Positions 42,719 through 50,135 of a stretch of 51,836 nucleotides of DNA are shown here, piece by piece. Source of the DNA: Eshraghiella sp045124255 (GTDB lineage: Bacteria; Bacillota; Clostridia; Lachnospirales; Lachnospiraceae); NCBI GenBank assembly GCA_045124255.1, contig JBGVLM010000065.1:1-51836 (forward strand). Direction: 5' to 3'. Numbering within the stretch: the first letter of the stretch is position 1; each line of letters opens with the position of its first letter. Made by a program: the position numbers and the translations under genes. Below the pieces are notes generated by a model, which was not told the DNA's origin, did not search any database, and saw only the letters and a program-made list of their open reading frames with translations.

Positions 42719-43050
42719 ATGGATTTTAAATTAACAGCTTCCATGATGTGTGCCAACTATGGCAATTTGGAACGAGAGGTAAGAGAATCATTGATGCAAG
42801 AATGATTCCGGGAATCGCAATTAACCAGGGAACAAGTGTTGAGACTGTTATCGAGATGTTAAGAATTGTAAAAAGGGTTCTTGTTATGTCAGCTGATCCA
42901 GGCAATGCAGGGCAGATGTATCTGCCTTATGTCGGCAATAAGATTAAAAGACTGCTTGAATTAAAGGAAAAAATGGACTTTGAACTCTTTTGGGACGATG
43001 CCTGCGGTGTCGACAAGATATTGGAATGGGCACCTAAGGGAATGGATTGA
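42719..43050 (+). pseudogene. Deletion derivative of the ribulose-phosphate 3-epimerase gene
   Basis: A near copy of 44117-44700. The first 22 codons (MDFKLTASMMCANYGNLERE...) match the intact gene, then 247 bases are missing between two copies of AAGAGAAT, which shifts the frame. The remainder reads GIAINQGTSVETVIEML in another frame to a premature stop after GMD. The catalytic WDGACG is WDDACG here. A second deletion joins the end to the region before the first Rpn gene. GGAGG before the ATG survives. Confidence 0.85.
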
Positions 43051-43107
43051 CTCTTTCGATATCTTACATTGGATATTTCTTGTAGTGGGCGTGTTAAAGT
43101 TTCATGC

Positions 43108-43136
43108 TTGACAATAATAAATATCAGTTTTATGAT
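43108..43136 (+). promoter_or_regulatory. Promoter of Rpn gene 1
   Basis: TTGACA (43108-43113), 17-base spacer, TATGAT (43131-43136). The predicted start of transcription, about 43143, lies at the left inverted repeat. Confidence 0.75.
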
Positions 43137-43184
43137 ATCAGACATAAGCATCGTTCCTTGGAAAGGAACATCTTATGTCTGATA
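43136..43184 (+). promoter_or_regulatory. Hairpin covering ribosome binding site and start of Rpn gene 1
   Basis: TATCAGACATAAG (43136-43148) pairs with CTTATGTCTGATA (43172-43184), and inside it GTTCCTT (43153-43159) pairs with AAGGAAC (43163-43169). The ribosome binding site AAAGGAA lies in the inner stem and the ATG (43175) in the outer stem, so translation is sequestered. Confidence 0.8.
43144..43159 (+). repeat. Left 16-bp inverted repeat of Rpn element 1
   Basis: ATAAGCATCGTTCCTT is the exact inverse complement of 44059-44074. Confidence 0.85.
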
Positions 43185-44047
43185 AATCTATTAAAAGAAA
43201 AACTATTAAAGATCTTAATCTGTTGGATTCATTCCTGTTCTGTGAAGCAACAGAAAATCCCGAAAATGCAAAGCTTATTGCTCGAATAATTATCAATCGT
43301 GTTCTTGGTTGGAATGTTGAAAATATTCATGTAGAAACAGAAAAGCAATACAGGGGAATATCAATGAGCAATAGGGGAATTCGTCTGGATTTACAAGTGA
43401 CTGAGAAAGAAAATGAGAAGACCGTAAGAATCTATGACATTGAACCGAATGTTTATTATGAAAAATTTCTTCCCAAAAGAAGCCGATATTATTTATCTAT
43501 AACAGATTCTAAAATTCTTAAAACGGGTGAGCATTATGAGAACCTTCCGGATTATTTTTCAATATGGATACTTCCGTATGACCCCTTCGGAGATAACAGA
43601 ATGATTTACACTATCAAAAATATGGTGGTAGAAAATCCGCGATTGGAGTATAATGAAGGAGTAACCAGAGTTATACTATATACAAACGGAAAAATCGGAG
43701 GCTGCAAAGACCTTGCAAGTTTCCTCAGATATTTTTCTGAGAGCATTGAAGAAAATGCAGTAGATTCGGAACTTAGAAAATTACAGTCCGTTGTGAATAG
43801 TATTAAGGGAAACAGGAAAGTCGGTGAACGCTTTATGACTCTTGATGAAATGATTAAATACGAAAAACGGGACAGTTATGAAGAAGGTCGCAATGAAGGA
43901 CGCAATGAAGAACGGGAGGAGTCTATGAATAAATTGATTAGAATATCCCGTAATCAGGGCAATACAGAGGATTATATTATTAAACTGCTTATGGATGTGT
44001 ATTCACTTACATTGGCAGAAGCAACTGATAAAGTAGCGGATAACTAG
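43175..44047 (+). CDS. Rpn/PDDEXK-family putative transposase nuclease, copy 1
   Basis: A 290-residue protein of the PD-(D/E)XK 'transposase' (Rpn-like) family. The nuclease motif is visible as IRLDLQV (D72) and RIYDIEPN (D88, E90; the usual ExQ is ExN). Then come PKRSRYYLS, PYDPFGDNRMIYTI and the acidic-basic coiled tail YEEGRNEGRNEEREE typical of the family. Rpn proteins in E. coli cut DNA and promote RecA-independent transfer of sequence. The gene has its own promoter, a start hidden in a hairpin, and 16-bp inverted repeats on both sides. It is about 90% alike to the second copy over the first 230 residues. Confidence 0.85.
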   Translation: MSDKSIKRKTIKDLNLLDSFLFCEATENPENAKLIARIIINRVLGWNVENIHVETEKQYRGISMSNRGIRLDLQVTEKENEKTVRIYDIEPNVYYEKFLPKRSRYYLSITDSKILKTGEHYENLPDYFSIWILPYDPFGDNRMIYTIKNMVVENPRLEYNEGVTRVILYTNGKIGGCKDLASFLRYFSESIEENAVDSELRKLQSVVNSIKGNRKVGERFMTLDEMIKYEKRDSYEEGRNEGRNEEREESMNKLIRISRNQGNTEDYIIKLLMDVYSLTLAEATDKVADN

Positions 44048-44058
44048 CACATGATTTA

Positions 44059-44074
44059 AAGGAACGATGCTTAT
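44059..44074 (+). repeat. Right 16-bp inverted repeat of Rpn element 1
   Basis: AAGGAACGATGCTTAT, 12 bases after the stop of Rpn gene 1. A perfect complement of the left repeat at 43144-43159. Confidence 0.85.
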
Positions 44075-44116
44075 TTACATTGATGTAAGATAAATATAAA
44101 AATGGAGATACAAGAT

Positions 44117-44779
44117 ATGGATTTTAAATTAACAGCTTCCATGATGTGTGCCAACTACGGCAATCTGGAACGAGAGGTAAGAGAATTAGAAGCGGCAGGA
44201 ATTGATTCCTTCCACATTGATATCATGGACGGACGTTATGTGCCTAATTATGCAATGTCTCTGAATGATATGAGATACATAGCCGGTGCAACTGATAAGC
44301 CGTTGGATGTACATTTGATGATTGAGCATCCGAATACACATATTGATATTTTTCTTAGGAATTTAAGGAAAGGCGACACGGTTTATATTCATCCTGAGGC
44401 GGAATATCATCCGTCAACAACACTTAAGAGAATCATTGATGCAGGAATGATTCCGGGAATCGCAATTAACCCGGGAACAAGTGTTGAGACTGTTATCGAG
44501 ATGTTAAGAATTGTAAAAAGAGTTCTTGTGATGTCAGTTAATCCGGGCAATGCAGGACAGATGTATCTGCCTTATGTCGGCAATAAGATTAAAAGACTGC
44601 TTGAATTAAGGGAAGAAATGGACTTTGAACTCTTCTGGGACGGTGCCTGCGGTGCCGACAAGATATTGGAATGGGCACCTAAGGGAATGGATGGATTCGT
44701 ACTCGGAACCACTCTTTTGTTTGGCAAGGACAGGACTTATGGAGATATTATTAAGGATATCAGAGAGTTGAAGTTGTAA
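44117..44779 (+). CDS. rpe: Ribulose-phosphate 3-epimerase
   Basis: A 220-residue TIM-barrel epimerase. Family motifs with metal ligands: TASMMCANYGNLEREV, FHIDIMDGRYVPN (His, Asp), LDVHLMIEHP (His), GIAINPGTSVETV, VLVMSVNPGNAGQ and WDGACG (Asp). It interconverts ribulose-5-phosphate and xylulose-5-phosphate. Next to TarI and TarJ, its likely job is to feed ribulose-5-phosphate into CDP-ribitol synthesis. ATG 44117 (TGGAGA before it) was chosen over 44102, matching the start of the broken copy at 42719. Confidence 0.85.
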   Translation: MDFKLTASMMCANYGNLEREVRELEAAGIDSFHIDIMDGRYVPNYAMSLNDMRYIAGATDKPLDVHLMIEHPNTHIDIFLRNLRKGDTVYIHPEAEYHPSTTLKRIIDAGMIPGIAINPGTSVETVIEMLRIVKRVLVMSVNPGNAGQMYLPYVGNKIKRLLELREEMDFELFWDGACGADKILEWAPKGMDGFVLGTTLLFGKDRTYGDIIKDIRELKL

Positions 44780-44907
44780 ATATAAGTTTAAACATATTAT
44801 TCACTTAATTAAAGCCCTGCAAAAATATCCAACGTTAGTTATTGGATTGATTTTTTCGATATCTTACATTGGATATTTCTTGTAGTGGGTGTGTTAAAGG
44901 TTCAGGC

Positions 44908-44936
44908 TTGACAATAATAAATATCAGTTTTATGAT
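44908..44936 (+). promoter_or_regulatory. Promoter of Rpn gene 2
   Basis: TTGACA (44908-44913), 17-base spacer, TATGAT (44931-44936), identical to the promoter of Rpn gene 1. Confidence 0.75.
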
Positions 44937-44984
44937 ATCAGACATAGGTATCGTTCCTTGGAAAGGAACATCTTATGTCTGATA
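44936..44984 (+). promoter_or_regulatory. Hairpin covering ribosome binding site and start of Rpn gene 2
   Basis: The same fold as at 43136. The left arm has ATAGG instead of ATAAG, which still pairs with CTTAT through a G-U pair, so the stem is kept despite divergence. Confidence 0.8.
44944..44959 (+). repeat. Left 16-bp inverted repeat of Rpn element 2
   Basis: ATAGGTATCGTTCCTT complements 45873-45888 at 15 of 16 positions. The GTATCG/CGATAC change from element 1 is present at both ends. Confidence 0.85.
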
Positions 44985-45862
44985 AATCTATTAAAAGAAA
45001 AACTATTAAAGATCTTAATCTGTTGGATTCATTCTTGTTCTGTGAAGCAACAGAAAATCCCGAAAATGCAAAACTTATTGCCCGTATAATAATCAATCGT
45101 GTTCTCGGTTGGAATGTTGAAAATATTTATGTTGAAACAGAGAAGCAATACTGCGGAATATCAATGGGTAATAAGGGGATTCGCCTGGATTTACAGGTGA
45201 CAGAGAAGGAAAATGAAAAAACTGTAAGAATTTATGACATTGAACCGAATGTTTACTATGAAAAATTTCTCCCCAAAAGAAGCCGATATTATTTATCTAT
45301 AACAGATTCTAAATTTCTTAAAAGCGGTGAGGAATATGAAAACCTTCCGGATTATTTTTCAATATGGATACTTCCGTATGACCCCTTCGGAGATAACAGA
45401 ATGATTTACACCATCAAAAATATGGTGGTAGAAAATCCGCGATTGGAGTATAATGAAGGCGTAACCAGAGTTATACTATATACAAACGGAAAAATCGGCG
45501 GTTGTAAGGAACTTGAAAATTTCCTTAGATATTTTTCTGAAAGTACTGAGGAAAAGGCAGTAGATTCAGAACTGAGGAAATTGCAGTCCGTTGTAGATAG
45601 TATTAAGGGAAATACGAAAGTTGGTGAACGCTTTATGACATTGGGAGAAATGATTAACTATGAAAAGAGAGACAGCTATGAAGAAGGTCATGACGAGGGA
45701 TATAGTGAAGGTCATGATGTCGGATATAGTGAAGGAATATTAACCGGAGTCATAGAAGCATATCAGGAAATGGGAGCTTCTAATGAGAAAATCATTGAAA
45801 CCCTTATGACTAAGTACTCGTTGACCAGAGAAGACGCGGTTAACAGAGTAATTAATAACTAA
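44975..45862 (+). CDS. Rpn/PDDEXK-family putative transposase nuclease, copy 2
   Basis: A 295-residue paralogue of the gene at 43175, with the same D72, D88 and E90. The first 230 residues are nearly the same; the tail differs, with a longer Gly/Asp/Tyr coil (EEGHDEGYSEGHDVGYSEG) and a different end. Substitutions are spread over the gene and many are silent, so the copies have diverged under some constraint and are not a very recent duplication. The right inverted repeat overlaps the start of the next gene. Confidence 0.85.
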   Translation: MSDKSIKRKTIKDLNLLDSFLFCEATENPENAKLIARIIINRVLGWNVENIYVETEKQYCGISMGNKGIRLDLQVTEKENEKTVRIYDIEPNVYYEKFLPKRSRYYLSITDSKFLKSGEEYENLPDYFSIWILPYDPFGDNRMIYTIKNMVVENPRLEYNEGVTRVILYTNGKIGGCKELENFLRYFSESTEEKAVDSELRKLQSVVDSIKGNTKVGERFMTLGEMINYEKRDSYEEGHDEGYSEGHDVGYSEGILTGVIEAYQEMGASNEKIIETLMTKYSLTREDAVNRVINN

Positions 45863-45872
45863 CACACGATTT

Positions 45873-45888
45873 AAGGAACGATACTTAT
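45873..45888 (+). repeat. Right 16-bp inverted repeat of Rpn element 2, overlapping the tarI start
   Basis: AAGGAACGATACTTAT. Its AAGGAA is the only ribosome-binding-like sequence before the next gene, and its last two bases are the first two of that gene's ATG (45887). Confidence 0.85.
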
Positions 45889-46588
45889 GAACATTGCATT
45901 AATTCTATCAGGCGGAACGGGTACCCGTATGGGACTTGATACGCCGAAGCAATATATTGAAGCGGGAAACAGACCGATAATAGCATACTGTATTGAAGTA
46001 TTGGCAAGACATAGTGGGATATCGGCAATTCAGATTGTGGCAGACAGTCATTGGTATGATTTGATACGCGATTGTATTAATAAATATGATTTGCAGAGCA
46101 AATTCAAAGGCTTTTCAGAGCCGGGAGCAAACAGGCAGTTGTCAATTCTGAACGGATTGAAGGATATTGCAATGTATGCCGATGAGGAAGATAGGGTGCT
46201 TATCCATGACGCTGCAAGGCCGATGTTAACAATGAAACTGATTTCGGAGTGTTTAAATGCGGTCAATGGTCATGACGGAGTCCTTCCCGTATTGCCAATG
46301 AAGGATACGGTATATTTGAGTGAGGACGGAAAGACTGTCGGAGAGCTTTTGGACAGAAGCAGGGTATATGCCGGACAGGCACCGGAGGTTTTCGTACTGG
46401 GTAAGTATCTTAACGCAAATCAAAGACTTCTGCCGGATGCGATTATGTCAATTAATGGTTCTACTGAGCCGGCAGTTATGGCAGGAATGGATATTGCAAT
46501 GATTCCGGGGGATGAGGCTAATTACAAAATAACAACAATGGCGGACTTATCCCGCTTTCGTGCTTATATTGAAATGGAGACTAAATAA
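45887..46588 (+). CDS. tarI: TarI/IspD-family cytidylyltransferase
   Basis: A 233-residue enzyme of the IspD/TarI family: nucleotide loop ALILSGGTGTRMGLDTPKQY (about 4-23), VLIHDAARPMLT (about 104-115), LPVLPMKDTVY and RVYAGQAPEVF. It adds CMP to a polyol phosphate. The following dehydrogenase gene and the upstream epimerase favour ribitol-5-phosphate (TarI) over methylerythritol phosphate (IspD). The ATG and its ribosome binding site lie in the right inverted repeat of Rpn element 2. The stop overlaps the tarJ start by one base (TAATG). Confidence 0.85.
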   Translation: MNIALILSGGTGTRMGLDTPKQYIEAGNRPIIAYCIEVLARHSGISAIQIVADSHWYDLIRDCINKYDLQSKFKGFSEPGANRQLSILNGLKDIAMYADEEDRVLIHDAARPMLTMKLISECLNAVNGHDGVLPVLPMKDTVYLSEDGKTVGELLDRSRVYAGQAPEVFVLGKYLNANQRLLPDAIMSINGSTEPAVMAGMDIAMIPGDEANYKITTMADLSRFRAYIEMETK

Positions 46589-47646
46589 TGAAAGCATGGA
46601 TTTTACATAATGTTAATGATTTACAATTGAGTGAAACGGATATGCCGGTTGTGGCAGATAATGAGGTACTTGTTGAGGTTAGGGCAGTCGGTATCTGCGG
46701 CTCTGACATTCCGAGAATTTATCAGACTGGGGCGCACAGGCATCCGCTTATTCCGGGACATGAGTTTGCCGGCTGCGTTGTGGCTGTAGGCAGCAAAGCG
46801 GATGAGAAATGGCTTAACAGAAGAGTCGGTGTGTTTCCGTTAATTCCATGTAAGAAGTGTATGCCTTGTATGAATAAGCAGTATGAGATGTGCAGGAATT
46901 ATGATTATCTTGGTTCCCGCAGAGACGGAGGTTTTGCGGAGTATGTGGCAGTTCCGGAAGATAATCTTATAGAACTTCCTGATAATGTGAAATTTGAGGC
47001 GGCAGCCATGCTTGAACCAATGTCTGTGGCAGTACATGCAATAAGGCGTATTGAAGTAAATAAATCTGATACCGTTGCCGTATGTGGACTCGGAACAATC
47101 GGAATACTGCTGATAATGTTTTTACGTGAAATGGGAATTGAGAATATATTGGCAGTCGGCAATAAGAACTTTCAGAAGGAGACCATTCTTAAAATGGGAT
47201 TACCGGAAAAAGCTTTTTGTGACAGCAGAACTCAGAATGTTGAAGAATGGATTATGAATAATACTGGTAATAAGGGTGCGGATGTTTTTTTTGAATGTGT
47301 CGGACGTAATGAGACAATGGCACAGGCTGTCAATCTGACTGCACCGGCAGGCAGAATTATGTTAGTTGGTAATCCGTATTCCGACATGGAATTGGACAAA
47401 AATACATATTGGAAGATTTTGCGTAATCAGCTTACGGTTAAAGGTACATGGAATTCTTCTTTTACGCATGAAGAAAGTGATGATTGGCATTATGCGCTTA
47501 ATGTTTTGTCTAAAGGAACGGTCAGACCGGATGAATTAATTTCTCACAGGCTGACTCTCGGCGAACTGGAGAAGGGACTTCATGTTATGAGGGACAAAAC
47601 AGAGGATTACATTAAAATAATGTGTGTCAATAAGTCATATATCTAG
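46588..47646 (+). CDS. tarJ: TarJ-type ribulose-5-phosphate reductase (zinc alcohol dehydrogenase family)
   Basis: A 352-residue medium-chain dehydrogenase. Catalytic zinc: AVGICGSDIPR (about 35-45) and PGHEFAG. Structural zinc Cys set: CKKCMPCMNKQYEMC (about 91-105). Cofactor loop: VCGLGTIGI (about 170-178). TarJ reduces ribulose-5-phosphate to ribitol-5-phosphate, the substrate of TarI. It overlaps tarI by one base, as in other tarIJ operons. Confidence 0.85.
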   Translation: MKAWILHNVNDLQLSETDMPVVADNEVLVEVRAVGICGSDIPRIYQTGAHRHPLIPGHEFAGCVVAVGSKADEKWLNRRVGVFPLIPCKKCMPCMNKQYEMCRNYDYLGSRRDGGFAEYVAVPEDNLIELPDNVKFEAAAMLEPMSVAVHAIRRIEVNKSDTVAVCGLGTIGILLIMFLREMGIENILAVGNKNFQKETILKMGLPEKAFCDSRTQNVEEWIMNNTGNKGADVFFECVGRNETMAQAVNLTAPAGRIMLVGNPYSDMELDKNTYWKILRNQLTVKGTWNSSFTHEESDDWHYALNVLSKGTVRPDELISHRLTLGELEKGLHVMRDKTEDYIKIMCVNKSYI

Positions 47647-47766
47647 TATTTTGGGTATTTGCAACCCAGAGTTTACATAAAGAAATTCAAAGTTTCTGTC
47701 AGGTTGCGAGTGAAAATTATATTATTTTTGCGAATCCGGATTCAAAAAAATAAGGAGAAAGATAAT

Positions 47767-48540
47767 ATGACATTAGGAGACAAATTAACAAGATTAAGAA
47801 AAGAAAATAATTATACGCAGGAGCAGTTAGCGGAGATTATGGAGGTGTCAAGACAGTCCATAAGCAAATGGGAATCTGACATTGCATACCCTGAGACTGA
47901 GAAAATAATCAGACTTGCCAAGCTGTTTAACTGCTCAACTGATTACTTATTAAAGGATGACTGTGAGATTCAGACTAATACTGAACAGAGTGGCAGAACG
48001 GGAAGAAAATTTAACTTTGAACGCAAAAGCTCTAAAATGGTTAACGGACTGCCGTTATGGCATATTGGCAGAAATGCCCATGGAATTATTGCGATAGGAC
48101 TTAAAGCAAAAGGTGTTGTGGCAATAGGACTTGCGGCAAGGGGAGTAGTAGCCTTTGGCGTAGCTTCATTGGGTATACTTTCATGCGGATTAATATCACT
48201 TGGTCTGTTTGCAATGGGACTTTTTTCTGTGGGAGGACTTAGCTGCGGTGCAATATCTGCAGGAATTATGTCCTTTGGTGCAGTAAGCTTTGGAATCGTG
48301 GCAGTCGGAGCTGTAGCTGTAGGTCAGTTTTCTGTGGGGGCTTTGGCGATAGGTAACTATGCGGCACTTGGAGATGTAGCAAAAGCACAGATTGCAATCG
48401 GTGATTCGGAGGCAATAGGAAGTTATTATGCTTCCACCGGAGATTTGGCGGCAGAGCGTGAGGTGGTATATAGATATCTTGACGATATTGTTCCTTCTTT
48501 TCTTGGCTGGGCAAAGTATATTTTTAGAATGTTCATATAA
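47767..48540 (+). CDS. HTH_XRE protein with 20 Gly-x-x-(Ala/Ser)-x pentad repeats
   Basis: A 257-residue protein. Residues 1-65 are a classical XRE helix-turn-helix (LTRLRKENNYTQEQLAEIM, VSRQSISKWESDIAYPE). A linker to about 100 is followed by 20 uninterrupted pentads of the form G-x-x-A/S-x, residues 101-200 (GRNAH, GIIAI, GLKAK ... GALAI, GNYAA). A short charged tail ends in a hydrophobic FLGWAKYIFRMF. The repeat may form a beta-helix-like or membrane-associated solenoid. ATG 47767 has AAGGAG before it; the longer frame from 47659 has none. The role is unknown; the DNA-binding half suggests a regulator. Confidence 0.8.
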   Translation: MTLGDKLTRLRKENNYTQEQLAEIMEVSRQSISKWESDIAYPETEKIIRLAKLFNCSTDYLLKDDCEIQTNTEQSGRTGRKFNFERKSSKMVNGLPLWHIGRNAHGIIAIGLKAKGVVAIGLAARGVVAFGVASLGILSCGLISLGLFAMGLFSVGGLSCGAISAGIMSFGAVSFGIVAVGAVAVGQFSVGALAIGNYAALGDVAKAQIAIGDSEAIGSYYASTGDLAAEREVVYRYLDDIVPSFLGWAKYIFRMFI

Positions 48541-48607
48541 AATATTAAAAAAATATCGATAAACATTAATAATTTAATTGTTGTCGAATAATCAAAAAGA
48601 TGTTAAT

Positions 48608-48633
48608 AAAGGGATGGCAGCTGCCATCCCTTT
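48608..48633. terminator. Bidirectional terminator
   Basis: AAAGGGATGGCAG / CTGCCATCCCTTT, a 13-bp perfect palindrome between converging genes. Confidence 0.8.
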
Positions 48634-48639
48634 GTTAAA

Positions 48640-50115
48640 TTATTTTGCAAGTTTTCGTCTGCGCCTGCCCTGAATAGCCATGTCCTTCCAAAGCGTCGGA
48701 TGGAACAGCATAAGCAGCGGGAATAATTCGAGTCGTCCTGCAAGCATATCAAACATAAGAATGTACTTTGTAAAAACAGAAAAACCGCCGTAGTTCTGTG
48801 TCGGACCGACACCTTCGAGTCCGGGTCCTATGTTATTAAGCGTAGCGGCAACTGCTGTAAAGTTTGTTACCAAATCCCTGCCCTCAATTGATACGGCCAG
48901 CACTGAAAATACGAAAATAAGTACATAGGTTACCAGATAAACATTGGTTGCTCTTACAACCTCATGCTCAACGACCTTGCCTTCCATTTTGATTTTGCTG
49001 ATACTCTTTGGATGAATGTAAGAATTGAGCTCTTTCATTAGGGATTTAATCCAGATGACAAATCTGGAAACCTTAATGCCTCCGCCGGTACTTCCTGCAC
49101 AGGCACCGATAAACATAAGTATTACAAGTATTGTTTTGCTTGTCTGAGGCCACAGGTTGAAATCCGTGGTTGCAAAGCCCGTTGTAGTAATGATTGAGCC
49201 GACCTGAAAGGCAGCGTCCGTCAGGGCTTTAAAGGTGTTAACGGAGGAATTGACAAGCTGTGCAAAAATTATTCCGGTAGATACAAGAATAATTATGAAA
49301 TAACAGCGGACCTCTTCCATTGCAAGGGCCTTTTTAAAGCTGCCAAATAAAATAAGATAGTATGCGTTAAAATTAACACCGAATAATATCATAAAAATGG
49401 TTACAACCCACTGCAGATATGGGGAGTAGCCTGCAAAACTGTCATTTTTAAAGCCAAAGCCGCCGGTTCCTGCGGTTGCAAAGCTTGTATTTATTGCTTC
49501 AAAAACATTCATTCCGCCACATATAAGCAGTATGAACTGCAAAACAGTCATTCCGAGATATATCAGATACAGAATTCTGGCAGTATGGCGGACCTTCGGA
49601 ACAAGCTTGCCGACAGATGGTCCGGGGCTTTCTGCCCTCATAAGGTTCATATGGGAACCGCCGGTCATCGGAACTATCGCAAGCAGGAATACCAGTACTC
49701 CCATTCCGCCAATCCAGTGTGTAAAGCTCCGCCAGAAAATCGCACAATGTGAAAGTGCCTCTACATCGGAAAGTATACTTGCTCCTGTTGTTGTAAAACC
49801 CGATATTGTTTCAAAAAGAGCGTCGACGAATGAAGGAATCTCTCCGGAGAGAAAAAGCGGTAAAGCACCGAAAATACTCAGAAAAATCCAACTGAGTGAG
49901 GTTGCGACACAGCCCTCTTTTAAATAAAAAACAAAGTTGTCCGGCTTCTTATTTGATAAGAGTATTCCTAAAAGCATACAGAAAATACCGACTGCAAGAT
50001 AGAAAAAGCCTTCTGTTTCGTTGTAAACGGCGGCAACAAAGCATGGAAGAACAAGTATCAGACCTTCCATCTTTAATACATAGCCTATAATATATTTGAT
50101 AACTGCACCATTCAT
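48640..50115 (-). CDS. trkH: TrkH/KtrB-type potassium channel subunit
   Basis: A 491-residue polytopic protein with the four-fold MPM repeat of TrkH. Filter-like segments are GFTTTGASI, TAGTGGFGFKN, TTTGFATTDFN and LNNIGPGLEGVG. GSTGGGIKVSRF in the third repeat is the regulatory intramembrane loop region. It imports K+ with TrkA bound on the inner face. AGGAG precedes the ATG. It lies 20 bases after trkA in the same transcript. Confidence 0.92.
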   Translation of the reverse strand: MNGAVIKYIIGYVLKMEGLILVLPCFVAAVYNETEGFFYLAVGIFCMLLGILLSNKKPDNFVFYLKEGCVATSLSWIFLSIFGALPLFLSGEIPSFVDALFETISGFTTTGASILSDVEALSHCAIFWRSFTHWIGGMGVLVFLLAIVPMTGGSHMNLMRAESPGPSVGKLVPKVRHTARILYLIYLGMTVLQFILLICGGMNVFEAINTSFATAGTGGFGFKNDSFAGYSPYLQWVVTIFMILFGVNFNAYYLILFGSFKKALAMEEVRCYFIIILVSTGIIFAQLVNSSVNTFKALTDAAFQVGSIITTTGFATTDFNLWPQTSKTILVILMFIGACAGSTGGGIKVSRFVIWIKSLMKELNSYIHPKSISKIKMEGKVVEHEVVRATNVYLVTYVLIFVFSVLAVSIEGRDLVTNFTAVAATLNNIGPGLEGVGPTQNYGGFSVFTKYILMFDMLAGRLELFPLLMLFHPTLWKDMAIQGRRRRKLAK

Positions 50116-50135
50116 AATGAACTCCTAAAAAGGAT

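Larger units (their letters stand above)
42719..44074 (+). repeat. Tandem duplication unit A (epimerase remnant + Rpn gene 1)
   Basis: It corresponds to unit B at 44117-45888: epimerase, a conserved spacer of about 90 bases with a promoter, hairpin, Rpn gene and right inverted repeat, in the same order and orientation. Unit A has lost parts of the epimerase. Confidence 0.85.
44117..45888 (+). repeat. Tandem duplication unit B (intact epimerase + Rpn gene 2)
   Basis: The intact counterpart of unit A at 42719-44074. The shared spacer before the Rpn gene is nearly identical (TTTCGATATCTTACATTGG onward to the start). Confidence 0.85.
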
